Below, one piece after another: positions 35,956-47,649 of a DNA stretch of 64,000 bases. Position 1 is the stretch's first letter; the number at the start of each line of letters is the position of its first letter. This DNA is from Siphonodentalium dalli (Eukaryota; Mollusca; Scaphopoda; Gadilida; Siphonodentaliidae): contig CP136062.1 of the NCBI GenBank assembly GCA_032622095.1, forward strand, positions 131,209,282 through 131,273,281, read 5' to 3'. Below the pieces are notes generated by a model. The model had not been told where the DNA came from, did no database searches, and worked only from the letters and a program-made list of their open reading frames with translations. The position numbers were made by a program, and so were the translations under genes.

Positions 35956-36166
35956 TTTAGAAGTACAAAGATGTTGCTTTAAGTTGGACATTGCCCACTG
36001 GCCGTATATACACATACGTCATTTGTAAATAAGTGGTAGGATAATACTAATTAGTTGTCAGTAATTTTATAGTGCAATGGCAATTTACATCGATTTCTTT
36101 GACAGAAAATATTTGACATTTATATACGGTTATTTTGAGATATCTTATCAGGTTATGCCCCCCCCC

Positions 36167-36586
36167 CAGTCGTAAGTCGGGATCTTTTTACCCTGTGCCA
36201 ATAATGCATTCTCTTATATATGCGAGTCGACCATAGGTCGCCTCGCATATATAAGAGAATGCATTGGCCTAACAATTTTTTACAATTATAATAATTTGTT
36301 CTTGTATTCTTTAACAATTTTATAATTTCACCCATACGGAGCCCCAGACAAACATGAGCAGACGACACTCTTCTATATGCTTCTATATATGTGTGGGGCT
36401 CCCTGCAGGGTAATGGATGTTTTTTATTGTATGTCCTAAAAATTGTAAGGAACATTTATTTAAAAAACATGATAAAAAATTGTTATGCCAATGCATTCTC
36501 TTATATATGCGAGGCGACCTATGGTCGACTCGCATATATAAGAGAATGCATTGGCACAGGGTAAAAAAAATCCCGACTTACGACTG
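36167..36586. mobile_element. Foldback element of two nested hairpins, CAG...CTG ends
   Basis: The ends CAGTCGTAAGTCGGGA and TCCCGACTTACGACTG are perfect inverted repeats. Just inside each end is a complete hairpin, GCATTCTCTTATATATGCGAG paired with CTCGCATATATAAGAGAATGC, around a GTCGAC/AGGTCG centre, at about 36206-36266 and 36492-36555. The middle (36270-36480) is unrelated AT-rich sequence. The target duplication is obscured by a C run on the left. Confidence 0.85.
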
Positions 36587-37432
36587 GATTTGATATGGCG
36601 GGTCACATATAGTTTCCTTTTTCACATTAATGAATAGAAAATTATCAAAATCTGAAAGATCTAAAAACTCAGGAAAAGCATTGGCTTAATGTGTAAAATA
36701 TTGTCGAGTAAATCTTGGCAAGGAGCACATTTCATAACAAAATGATATGCATGTTCAACCTGTTCCGCGAACAAATGATATCATTGACTGGTAATGGAGG
36801 CTGTTTGTGCCTTCCTCTCTCTAATTCGAGTTTATAATTGTTCAACCTTAATCAAGTAAAATACAACATTGCTTCGGCTGCATGATATACACTCCAGTAT
36901 ATATGGCTCCAATTTATACTTAATCTTGAAAAACCAGTACGTGCGTAATTTGTTACCGCCTGATATTTTCTCGTCATCGAACATAGCACCACCAAAGCTC
37001 TCAATATGTTCAGTATCCAACTTGTTCAATAGTTCTTTTACTTAGTGTAAACAGTATTTAATCCATATAATTCATAAAGTAATTACAACATAATAACAAG
37101 TTATGGTATGGAGGGGATTCGACAGCAAGCTAATAGCTTATATGTGTCGTCTCTTTTACTTGAAATTATTTAGATTTATCTGTGTTTGAAAAGTCTATTT
37201 CGTAATTTAGAAATAAAGAATTCCAACCTGGCCAGACCTGGCATATAGAAGTAATCGCTTGATCTTCTACCAGGTTCCACATTCGATATCTATATATAAT
37301 TTGCCATGTGAGCGAAGTGCTCACAGGGGCGGCATATAAGGGAGCCTGTTTCAATTAGTTTTCTGAACATACGACTCAATGCGTCATGTATGAGTGGCAA
37401 TATCCCTAGTTCCGCTCGCGCTTCGTGACTCA
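36587..37432. other. No gene seen
   Basis: AT-rich sequence with chance ORFs only. Confidence 0.45.
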
Positions 37433-37983
37433 AAAATATTTCGGTTTACGCCCAATATATGTTTTGCATAGCTGTTCAAAAGATAAGTTATCACTGTTCG
37501 GATTTGCTAAATTTCCGGCCCAAATTTCACTTCCGTATAACATGATATGATTGATTAATTTATATTTCGTTGGTAATGATAATTGTATTTTCGACCAAAG
37601 AGTTTGAGTTAAAGACATATTATGGACTTGTTCGTGTGCGTGAAACTGATAAGTTGGTATGCAGGCGCTATGCCAACTTAAGGAATGTAGCATTCTATTA
37701 ACATCGCCGAAAATCTCAAGCAAATTGACCACACCACTCCATAGAAAACATCGTGTGAATTACGCTCAATTGTAAATATTTACTTCTCGATTCGGGACGC
37801 ATTTGTCAGCGATAAATTACCGAACACGATTTCGCCATCGAAAGTCACTTTATTTAATTAATGTAATAGAATGACGATGTGTTTAGTTAATTTGGATATA
37901 ATATTTGTAAAAATAACTACTTTGAGCAAGATTATTCTCCATTTTATTTTATCACCCTACCGGAGTGTTTCACATCACTTTAA
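37433..37983 (-). pseudogene. LINE-like fragment, empty-site paralogue of the large Helitron target
   Basis: On the minus strand a frame at 37732-37430 reads SVNRML-like text, then KLINHIMLYGSEIWAGN and SFEQLCKTYIG, resembling the YGSEIWG and FCK-x-LG region near the C-terminus of some LINE proteins. The upstream part (to 37983, starting AAAGTGATGTGAAACACTC) and the GCGAAATC block match 49762-49872 joined to 56311-56560, and also 56790-57130. This copy runs without interruption across the point (near 37873) where those flanks are separated by the 6.4-kb insertion. Confidence 0.6.
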
Positions 37984-38104
37984 GCGAACCATTATTAATT
38001 TGAGTCGGTTTACACGATTCGTCAAAAACTGTTTCTCATATTGTCAATATATATATTGAACAGTGTATACATACATATATACTGTACATATATATGATAT
38101 CCCT

Positions 38105-38290
38105 TGTCGGTCGCTGACCGAGGACGTGTTGACAGGGGGTTGTGTGGGGTGTCCCAAACCCCTAAGTTTGGTAAAAACAATTCAACAGTTGAAAATCGAA
38201 TGCCTGGCACAACAATGGTTAGAACTTTCACACCAATATAGGTTGAAATTATTCTCCTATAGTTTGAATTGCCAACTAGTAATTTGAGAG
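38105..38290. repeat. Fragment of the GTTGGAAATTT repeat family
   Basis: GTGTCCCAAACCCCTAAG, then AATTCAACAGTTGAAAATC, TTTCACACCAATATAGGTTG and TATAGTTTGAATTG follow the family order. Confidence 0.6.
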
Positions 38291-39150
38291 GATAGTTGTT
38301 GTTTTTGGACAACAGTCGCAGTCGTTTAAGGTGGTGCAGTTGTAAAATCAAAGTATGACAAAAACATAGATATTCTGATCTAGCCACGTCCCAGAACCAG
38401 ATATCCATGGTCGGTAAATATCCGATCCTATATCTTACCTTCGCATATATATGTCACTAGACGCGTTTTCAGAAATCAGTATCCATACGATGGTCGTGAA
38501 AAATCAGCCATTAACATGTCATGAACTAATCCGCTTCCCTGACAAGCGGCCGTGAAGAAGTAACCACGCCGTGTTCAAAGAGCCATGCTGATCCCAGAGT
38601 AAAGTTCCGAGAATCAATAGAATTTACGAACAATGGATATGAAGCATCGGCCCGGAGATGCTGGGTGGCGCCGTCGCGCCTAATGACGATAATCTTCATG
38701 TATACGTGTACATGTAAAAACAACGTGAAAGCATTGAAACTAGGTTTAAAGTATTGAACTAGCTGAATTCCCGTGGCGGATTTAACCGGTCCCAATAAAA
38801 GCCGAGAGCACCCGACCGTACCACCCTAGGACACCGAACGAAATGGTTCTTGCACCATCATGCATAATAGACCTCTATGGACCAAAGTTCCATTCCCCAA
38901 AAGTCCGTAGCTCCAGCGGAACAGCCTTACCACCGATTGCGCAACATACGTAAAAAAAAAGGCACCGATCGCACCTCCCCTAGCTGTCTGATCATGGAAA
39001 GGGATATGCTATCATGCAACAAGACATATTTAATAAGGGAGTTCGCTTTTTATATCCCCCCTCATTTAAAGTGACACGCTCGTTTTAAACAATTATATAT
39101 ATTTGATATATTTTTCAATTTATATTTGACGCGTTTATACGACACGCTCC
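38291..39150. other. No gene seen
   Basis: Chance ORFs only. No repeat was recognised. Confidence 0.45.
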
Positions 39151-39154
39151 TGTG

Positions 39155-39305
39155 GACTGGCCTAAAATTTCCTGATATCAGTCAGTTTGACAATCGCTTT
39201 TAACTACTCACTTGTCTCGTCTGGTATCTATCAATGATTGGCGTGACCATGCAAAATACATGTAATTTACATACATAAATTACATACAAGTGTGTATCCA
39301 CCATC
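39155..39305. repeat. Dispersed repeat, inverted relative of 15890-16080
   Basis: CTCACTTGTCTCGTCTGG, ATCAATGATTGGCGTGACCA and GTGTGTATCCACCA give the same blocks as 15890-16080 in reverse complement. Confidence 0.65.
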
Positions 39306-39466
39306 ATGGTCACTTTCAAAATAGTATAGTGCGACACACCCGAGCGCAGATGGCGCGAGTACGCATGCTCACCAGGGAAAACATAAACAAAAATAGGTTA
39401 AATTTTGGGCGCTTTATGAGATTTTGGCAGTCATATTGGAGGCGGACTAGATTCAAAATGTGATAG

Positions 39467-39996
39467 TTAAAGATGGATTATCTCTTTAAATAATTGTTTT
39501 TAAATAGTTGCGTGGGTATAAAATAATAGATATGAAATGAAGACCTATGTCCGGAAAAGCTTCTATCAATTAATATTGATTTTATTTCGAATATTAAATC
39601 GGGCCCATTTATGTTACTATTTTTAGAACCGACCATTCGGATGAGACCGTATTGCGATATAGAGCACTGGGCTGTTCCTACGGCTACGCATCGAATGTCA
39701 AATGTCACAGATTGGTTGTTTGTATTGTTTTGTTCCACAGATATTTAAGCGATAATGAGTATAATTAACGTTTATTTGTGACAAAATTGCACAATATAAT
39801 TTCTGGTCTCTGTTAACAGTAACCACTATTGTTCGTTAGCTGAACAAACACACCTTTTTAGACCAGAAAATATTCGAAATAAAATTAATATTAATCGATA
39901 GAAGCATTTCCGGACAGGAGTCTTCGATTCAAATCTAATATTTTATACCCCGGTAACTATATAATACATGTTTACAAAGAGATAATCCACCTTTAA
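39467..39996. mobile_element. TTAA-flanked foldback MITE, family D
   Basis: TTAA lies at 39467-39470 and 39993-39996. The ends AGATGGATTATCTCTTT and AAAGAGATAATCCACCT are inverted, and the arms continue through GAAGCTTCTATCAATTAATA-type sequence and TTTTATTTCGAATATT with their complements near 39870-39915. Confidence 0.8.
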
Positions 39997-39999
39997 CAC

Positions 40000-40610
40000 T
40001 ATTATATACAACTATGAGATACCCGTTATTGGTGAACAAAGTATGGGGTTCACATGTCGATCCTCTCTGCCATCGCGGCTATCGCCTCTGACTAGATGTA
40101 TCATTTCGCCCAATTTGGGCGTTTATCTGATGGCTGTTTTTCATCTGACGTGTGTATCGGATAAATGATGTGGAGGATTTATGTAAATGTTAGCCCAATC
40201 TACATTTCCAAGTAACGATGGTTTTGTTGTTTATTTTGAGGAATAATACCGCATCAGATGAATTCAGCCCAAATATGTTAACAGTTGTCGTGTAGAACAT
40301 TTGCAGTAGGTTAGCGTTATTTAGTATTTGTGGATGTCCTTTAACATGGGGAAAATAGACTACTGCGCTTGAACGAGCATGTGAATTTGTCGTTTTTAAT
40401 GTATAGCAACTTGATAATCAATAACAGAGGCATTCTCTGTCAAATACAGTCGCTCTATTTACGGTATTAATTGCGGAACTTTCTAAAGTAAACTACGCGT
40501 AAACGGGTACATACTGTAAATTATAGAAGGTGTCGGATCGGCCTAATCTCCCCGGGGCGAGTTCGACGTGTGCCAATTCGGCACACCTATAAGATGTATC
40601 CGAGGCCGAA
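40000..40610. other. No gene seen
   Basis: No recognisable frame or repeat. Confidence 0.45.
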
Positions 40611-40614
40611 TCCG

Positions 40615-40985
40615 ACTCGGAATAAAAGGTGTAACCGGGGTGTTATATAGCGTTTGGTCCGTTGTTTCTCAATGAATATTATTGAAATTTGGTGTATATG
40701 TCCGGACTGGGACATGGAATACAACGACGTTTGAATTGTTTTTAAATTTACAAATTTGTTGATTTTATTCATTTTTTTACGTTCTGAAACACACTATAAA
40801 GGTGTATAAAAGGTGTGAGCGGACTTGATGTCGCATTATCTTCTTTGTTTATAAATGGACAAGACTTAAATATAGTGCATATGTCCGGGTTATGACATGG
40901 ACAACATTAACGTTTGAATTGTTCTTAAATTCACAAATTTGTTGATTTTATTCAACTTTTCGTTCTTTCATTCTATAAAGTGTAA
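40615..40985. repeat. Tandem duplication, unit about 190 bp
   Basis: GGACATGGA...AACG.CGTTTGAATTGTT, then AAATTTGTTGATTTTATTCA and CTATAAAGGTGTA occur in both units (around 40705-40800 and 40890-40985). Confidence 0.75.
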
Positions 40986-41130
40986 ACGGTCGGCCCAATT
41001 TAAAAGGTTAAGCGGCTTATGTGCTTAGTGTTATAGGTAATCGGATTAACTAATTGGCGACTCTAAACTATTGTGTTTTGGGGTATTTGAGCTTTTTTGT
41101 GAAATAATAATTGAGGATGTGAATACATTT

Positions 41131-41460
41131 ATTTTAAGTGATAATAAACACATACAATATAATAACGAACACGAGACATACATAATTTATAAACTGTTAA
41201 CAAAAGATATCAAATTCAATACATGACAAAGATGACTCAGTGAAGTTTATAAATTGAACATAAAAACATTAAGGTAAGAATCTTTTTAAGGAATGCAACT
41301 TTATTTAATGATAATAAACACATAAATTAAAATAACAAACATGAGACATACATGATTTATAAACTGTTAACAAAAGATATCAAATTCAATACATGACAAA
41401 GATGACTCAGTGAAGTTTATAAAGTGAACATAAAAATATTAAGGTAATAATCTTTTAAAG
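41131..41460. repeat. Tandem duplication, unit about 171 bp, high identity
   Basis: GATAATAAACACATA...AACACGAGACATACATAATT and CAAAGATGACTCAGTGAAG recur in the second unit, starting near 41310. The copies differ by only a few bases. Confidence 0.85.
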
Positions 41461-42256
41461 CATTACTAAACCGTTTAGCACAGACCACAGTCCACTTCAC
41501 TCATCCGATCATCACCAAACTTCATATTTATCTTGATATTGATCTATCAGATAAGAGCTATCAAATATTTTATTAATTTCATAGGAAAAAATGGTCGCCA
41601 GCGGCCATATTGCATACGTTATATGTTATCGCGTCATGTCGATATCTAGTATTACTTAGAAATTTCACCTTTCAAGATTCATAATTGCTCCATTGACTGT
41701 AACAGATGAAATTATTCCCCTATTCGGATAGAGTGTCACTGAAACTTTATTTTGTCAGACTGTCTGTATAGTCACTGATTATATGTGGCAATAATCTGTA
41801 ATAAGATGTAGCACTATTTTATTTTATATCTACATGTAGTGCTGTTTTTATACAACAATTCTAATCCCCCCTTAGATCATCATGTGATCGACCATACATC
41901 GCGCGCGAGGACCTGGTTGAATTAAGGGGGGTTTTATGGATCACTTCTGTCCTCAAGCTAGATTATACTTATGCCATGTAATGGCATGTTTCTAACGTGG
42001 AGGGTTAGATATGCTTGAAACACCACCACTCTTCAATTCACACCAAGTTCTCAGCTGTCATGTTCGGATATTAGAACCCATAGCCATGATATATGGTTTA
42101 TTGTGTGTATACTAGTAATATAGTTATTTTCAGTACCTTTATATACCAGTACTGTGTATAACAATGCATATAAATTAATCCATGTATACATGTATATTGA
42201 TTCAACGGATTCAGTGGTTTTGTCCATCAGTCTATCAAATTTGCGGGGAAAACATG
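41461..42256. other. No gene; one GATGGTCGC-type repeat fragment
   Basis: 41490-41620 matches 44655-44775 (CACCAAACTTCATATT...GAGCTATC...GTCGCCAGC). The rest was not recognised. Confidence 0.55.
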
Positions 42257-42784
42257 CACTCTTAGAACAAATGTGTATAAATACTACACAATATGTGTTA
42301 CATTTGATCTTAAACAAAATTGTGTAGAAATGCAACATGACATAAATGTGTCGGTGGAATTTTCCCAACATTGAATATGAGTGAATATGTGAGTATATTA
42401 TATTTAATATATGAGATATTTTCTATTTGAGACATAAACCTCGTAACAGCTGCCATAATAAAAAATTGGCAGCTGCTTTAAAATTTTCTGCTACACAATT
42501 ATGTGTTGTTCCGTTTTTACACAAACATAGTGTATAAAAAATTTTTAAGCTGCCAATAAATTATTGTTTGTTCTGTGGTAGCCATTACGAGTTTTGTGTC
42601 TCCAATATAACACATTTCATCTAATAAATATGATACACTCACATATTCAATCATATTCAACGTTGATGATATTCCACCGACATATTTAATAATTATATGT
42701 CATGTGTCATTTCTACACAATTTTGTTTTAAGATCAATTGTAACACATTTTGTGTAGTATTTATACACATTTGTTCTAAGAGTG
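42257..42784. mobile_element. Long-TIR MITE, CACTCTTAGAACAAATG ends
   Basis: The ends CACTCTTAGAACAAATGTG and CACATTTGTTCTAAGAGTG are inverted. Arms of about 110 bp (ATACTACACAA, AACAAAATTGTGTAG, GACATAAATGTGTCGG and complements) are followed by a second inner inverted pair around CTCGTAACAGCTGCC and GGTAGCCATTACGAG. There is no coding capacity and no clear target duplication. Confidence 0.8.
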
Positions 42785-43057
42785 TGGCCACCAGCAGAAC
42801 AGTGAGTACACCCTGCTAAATTTCAAATTTGAATCAATTGGCGCACCCTGCAGCCAGCTTTTATTGGAGAACTTTTTCTCATGTGGATATTTTGGGTCAC
42901 CGCTAGATGTGAGCCATATTTTGTTCTCATACTTTCCTTGCGAAAACATCACTGTCAGCCGTGATCTTGAATTTTACTATTTTTATGGCTAAATAATTTG
43001 GTTGATCCTACAGACGACACCCCTTGTCCGATCGTCACAAGATTCCACAATGATCTT

Positions 43058-44583
43058 CTGGATAACCCTTGGAACAAACGTCGCACTACCGACGAATCGA
43101 ATTCAATTATTTGAATTAGATTCGTCGGTAGTGCGACGTTTGTTGCAAATAAATGCGAGTAGACGCACTACCGACGAAGAATGCGTGTGGTCAACACGAA
43201 TTTAATTGCTGATGCGTCTGAGATCCGTGTTTGAAACAAACGTCGCATCACCGTCGACTCGAATTCAATTCGGAGACATGCAAACGAGCTGCATAATGAT
43301 ATGCTAATGAGGGAATTCCAATTCAAACTGGAAAACACCAACGAGCATGACGTAATTTGGTGGTATTTGAATTCGAGTCGACGAAAGTGCGACGTTTGTT
43401 TCAAATTAAATGCGAGTAGACGCACTAAATAAATATTTATTCCGTTTGGATATACACGCTATATATAACACTGTGCATGGACGTATGCAAATTTAACATC
43501 AACGATGGGTTGAAATTGTTCTTGTAATTTGATTTTCCAGCAATGAATTATTGGGGAATTTGTTGTTTTTAGACCAACATTTGCACATTTTCCTACTTTT
43601 GGTCCAACATTTTGACTGAAATGGTTTGTGTCCTGGTCCCTCATGACCCCCGTGGCCAGCCAAAAAACTGCTAATTATTTTCCTATGCTTCCGTTCAAAA
43701 TTATGAACTTAAATGGTCATCAGTTGGAAATTTTCGAACCTTCGTGGGGGTTTCAGGTTGGAAATTGTCAGCACACTTGGAAAGCTTGAGGCCAGTCTAA
43801 TGCTATATAGGTTTTTGCGGTTTTCATGTTCAAAGTTTTCTCCCGCTGTGCCAAACAATGATCGGATTTTCAGGTTCAGATCTCTGATTTTTCTTCTACT
43901 GGCAGAACCATGGTCCGCCCAGTGCATGATCACAAATCTACTAATCCATTCAGAATACGCCATTATCCAGGCATATGAAGGAACAGCCAAGGGGGTGCAA
44001 ATTGAATTACGCAAATTTATTAGCCCCCCCGCAACCGAGACCCTATAGCCGTACGTCCCTGCCCGCCATGGTTATTTTACCGCGTGATTTTAGATAGGCA
44101 TACTGACGAAATATATAGTGATATAGCGCGTTGACCTCAACTTGCTATTAAATTGTTAAAACGGTACAACGTTTTCGTATAAAAATAAACTGGACCTGAT
44201 TTCTTTCAGACAAGTTCAAAGCAAAATACCACCTAAAGAATCATGTCCGACCTAAAATATGTATCAAATACCTACGAAATAGCGATATAAAACCAATAAT
44301 TTCCACTCCTCAGAATAGTAACATTAATTTCGTCGCTTGGAAGTCAAAAGCCACATTTTCTCACTAAATTTTACGTTTTAGAATTGATATAAAACTTCCT
44401 ATTTTAGCCGTTTTGACGAAAACCCTTATGAACGCTTTATGCCATTTTAAGAAATCATTTAGATTCGTCTTGAATTAAATGCGACGTTTGTTTCAACAGA
44501 CGAATTATGAATTAAACTCGAGTCTAATTCTAATTGAATTAGATTCGTCGGTAGTGCGACGTTTGTTCCAAGGGTTACCAGGG
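43058..44583. mobile_element. Foldback element with repeated GTGCGACGTTTGTT modules
   Basis: The ends CTGGATAACCCTTGGAACAA and TTGTTCCAAGGGTTACCAG are inverted and continue into CGTCGCACTACCGACGAATC and its complement. Behind the left end, 43072-43143 is by itself an almost perfect hairpin. A further inverted pair with the same core lies at about 43235-43266 and 43368-43403, and another half lies near 44480. The interior also holds a GTTGGAAATTT family fragment (43480-44050). Confidence 0.75.
43480..44050. repeat. Copy of the GTTGGAAATTT repeat family
   Basis: GAAATTGTTCTTGTAGTTTGA-like text, TTTTTAGACCAA, CATCAGTTGGAAATTTTC and GAGACCCTATAGCC occur in the same order as at 46660-47230 and 47650-48400. 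Confidence 0.7.
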
Positions 44584-45027
44584 TGAGAGTAATCTAATTT
44601 TTCCGAATTTCGTTAAAAAACATGACCACAGGCAGCAATTTGGTATCTTACTCTTTTACATATCCCTCATCTGATAGTCACCAAACTTCATATTGATCTT
44701 CGGGCTGACAACTAGATGGGAGCTATCGAATGCTTTGAATTTTTTTGGAAAACATTGTCGCCAGCAGTCATCTTCTATTTTGGTTTTTATATACATGTAT
44801 ATCTCTTCATGTGGATAGCCAGTATTACGCAGGTACTTCAACTTTCCGCATTCCTGTCATCATTTGAAATATAAAAATTTGCCTGATACATGCACCCTTC
44901 AAAATTTGTTTCGTCGTATCTATTTTAATGACCCGTATGGTAATATTGATATAGATATATTTGTCAAACATTTCTTTGTACAATATACAGGTATTTAGTT
45001 TGTAACTAAATCTAGAAATATATAATA

Positions 45028-45532
45028 GTAGCTGGTGGACCGGACTTCGTCCGGGGTGTTCCCCTATGATTTTCGGAGAATTGCGCGATTTAACCTTTAA
45101 TTGACCATTTTAAAGGTGAAGGTCATGTCGGGATCACGATTTGACCCGTCCAAAACACTCCCCGGGCAAAAGTATCCGACAAAAGTCCCCGTCGAAATCC
45201 GCCCGGCTTTACCCGATTTGACCTTGAATTGACAATTTTGAATGTCAAGATCAGGTCGGGGTCATGATTTGACCCACCCGAAACACTCCTGGGACAAAAG
45301 TAACGGTAGGTATCAAATTTCGTTGAAATCCTTCCGTTTTACCAGATTTGACCTTGAATTGATCTTTTTGAATGTCAAAGTCAGGTCGGGATCAAGATTT
45401 GTCCGTCCCGTCCAAAATACTCCCTGGAAATAATTTCCCTTAGGTATCAAATTTCGCCAAATCTGTCCGGCAGTTTTCCCGGCCATAACTAACAGACAAA
45501 CAGACAGACAAATGTAAAAAATATATATTAGA
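45028..45532 (-). mobile_element. Non-autonomous Helitron-like element, minus strand
   Basis: Read on the minus strand it starts TC-TAATATATATTTTTTAC at 45532 and ends with a GGAC-GAA-GTCC hairpin (+ strand 45040-45054) followed by CAGCTAC at 45028, one base from the expected CTAG. The interior holds degenerate repeats of about 120 bp (GATTTGACCTTGAATTGA, GTCAGGTCGGG, ATTTGACCC). The start abuts the CTAG end of another minus-strand element directly (45533-45536). Confidence 0.7.
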
Positions 45533-45920
45533 CTAGCTGATGTACTCGACTTCATTCGGGCTATTTAGGGATTTTTTTTGCAATCGCCTCCATCTGGACA
45601 GTACCCAGTATATACAGCGTCTGGCCAAACTATTGTTCAATTGGTCCAGAAACATGCCTATATCAGCACGTTAGAGGACATGGTCCCACGTGAAATTGGA
45701 CGTGTCCATATTGCTCCCGGGATCGAAGTAGTCCTACACACACACAAATTTTTAGTCGGATCGGTCAAGGTCCAGAAACATGCCTATGAGCAAGGTCAAG
45801 TTGACACGTTAAATAACAAATCCGAGTCGGATCTGTCGAGCAGTGTTAGAGTCTATAACACATACACACATGCATTCATACATACACACATACATACAGA
45901 CAGGTGTTCCAAAATGTATA
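45533..45920 (-). mobile_element. 3' part of a second Helitron-like element, minus strand
   Basis: On the minus strand it ends ...GTACATCAGCTAG at 45533, preceded by a weak CCCGAATGAAGTCGAG hairpin. The interior has two GGTCCAGAAACATGCCTAT blocks (45640 and 45769). (CACACATA)n-like repeats near 45865-45900 probably lie close to its 5' end, which I could not place. Confidence 0.5.
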
Positions 45921-46283
45921 ATCGATAGCTACAACAATTCTATGGTAGATAGTTCACGGGCGACCTGATGCATGCATCTTAGTTTTCTTGTGTTATTCTG
46001 GCAAGCACCGCCAACTATTCATCGTGAGTGTGTTCAACTCATTGTTCTTTTTATTAGTGACAGCTACCTGTGGGGGAAACCGGATCAATCAATAAACATT
46101 AGCTATGACAGCTAAACAATGCCCCCAATCCAATAATTCACTGAAATGAATACCTGGGACAGAAAAAGGATGAGGTGAATAAACACACGGAACGACCTCC
46201 CATCAGATGTAGTTAATGTGAAGACAGTAAATTATTTTGAAAATAAATTAGATCAATTTCTTGAAACAAGCAGAAAGAAATAC

Positions 46284-46425
46284 ATTTAGGGCGCGTACAC
46301 CTGAAGCTGCAAGAAAATATCTGCAAGAAAATATCAGGTAAAATTGCACACTGATATTTTCTTGCTGCAAAGATTACGCCCGTGAGAACGCGGCGGTTTA
46401 AACGGCGTTGATTGAGCTCAAACAT
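46284..46425. mobile_element. Small foldback X (GCAAGAAAATATC motif)
   Basis: It starts TTAGGGCGCGTACACCTG and carries two GCAAGAAAATATC motifs facing GATATTTTCTTGCTGC across a short loop, then GATTACGCCCGTGAG and TTGAGCTCAA. The same unit is inverted at 48730-48865. Confidence 0.7.
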
Positions 46426-46494
46426 AACAGTATTGGTCGTGCTGGTTCAAGTGAATTGCGTCCGGTAAATAACCTATAGTCCATTTTGGAAATT

Positions 46495-47230
46495 CATAGC
46501 TTTGTGAAATTTCCAACTGTTAAACATGTATCACCGAAGTCGGGTGGGATGAGGCACCCACCGACCTGTAGCAAAGTTGCTGATCTCATGCATAAAGACC
46601 TTCTACATAATGAGAAAGTGGTCACGCTATTTGGAAATTTGGAAATGTTATAATTGCATAGTGCATGCATATGTGGGGTGACAAAAGTTATTATGGTTTT
46701 GTGGCAAATCGGATGACCCCACCCCCATTGAGATCCCATATAAAGTTTTCAAGAGAATGTTGCTTGGTTCATGGGTCTGTGGTGTATATTACGTTACCGA
46801 ACTTACATGGGTGCATGTGGGGACATGAGACCCCCGCCAACTATGGTCAAAGTTTTCACAGTTGGAAACAATATTACTTGGAAATTTTACACCAACAATG
46901 GTTCTGGTATTATTCTGGTAGTCTGATTTTTCAACCACTGATGTATGTGGAATTAGTGGTTTTAGACCAATATTTGCATTTCTTCCTACTTCGGTCAAAT
47001 TAATAGCTTGAAATTTCTTCTAAGCCCTCCCTCCCCGGTGTCCAGTCAAAATTCAAGGCATGTGAGGTACCAGATGGGAAATTCAAAGACGATGGGGGTG
47101 TGAAAATTAAATTATGTGATCTTGGGTCTTTGGCCCGGTTCAAGAGGGGGGTGCAGTCAGAAATCCATGGACATTCTCCGTCAGCGGAAACCCTCAAAAG
47201 ATATACGTCCCCATACATATCCATATAATA
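46495..47230. repeat. Copies of the GTTGGAAATTT repeat family
   Basis: An inverted short piece (46495-46560, AAATTTCCAACTGTT) precedes a direct copy (about 46660-47230) with GTCAAAGTTTTCACAGTTGG, TTACACCAACAATGG, TTTTAGACCAATATTTGCA and GGTCAAATTAA blocks. Confidence 0.65.
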
Positions 47231-47273
47231 GTTCAGCGATTATGTCAAACAATCCAAAATGGAATTACGAAGT

Positions 47274-47592
47274 CAATTGTTGAAACAGGCGATAATATTG
47301 ATGGATCATAACTCGAGTGCGTGAACGGTTACCAGCGTGTCCCTTAGGGCGCGTACACATGGCCAGCAAGAAAATATCAGGTATGCCCCATGTGACTTAC
47401 TTGACCAATGAAATAAATAATACCGGAAAATATCAGACGAAGCGCGCTGATATTTTATCGCCAATTGGTGATATGTGTTCACCTTGATAGGTATAGCCAT
47501 CGGTATCCGTTAACTAATATCGCGGGGATATGATCGTAACAATTCAAACGCTCGAGTTATGATCCATCAATAGTATCTTCTGTTTCAACATA
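47274..47592. mobile_element. MITE carrying a foldback Y unit
   Basis: TGTTGAAACAGGCGATAATA...GATCATAACTCGAG at 47274 is inverted at 47546-47592. Between the arms lies unit Y, which starts TTAGGGCGCGTACACATGG at 47347 and has AAGAAAATATCAGG facing CTGATATTTTATCGCCA. A relative of Y is inverted at 48866-49058. Confidence 0.75.
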
Positions 47593-47649
47593 CTACGTAT
47601 TTCCATGTTATATTGGTTGTCAGAACCGCTGATGTATTATATATATACA

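Noticed and set aside
46390-46405. GGCGGTTTAAACGGCG as a stray copy of the foldback palindrome
   Set aside because: Only the GTTTAAAC centre is shared. Spacing and flanks differ and it sits inside unit X.
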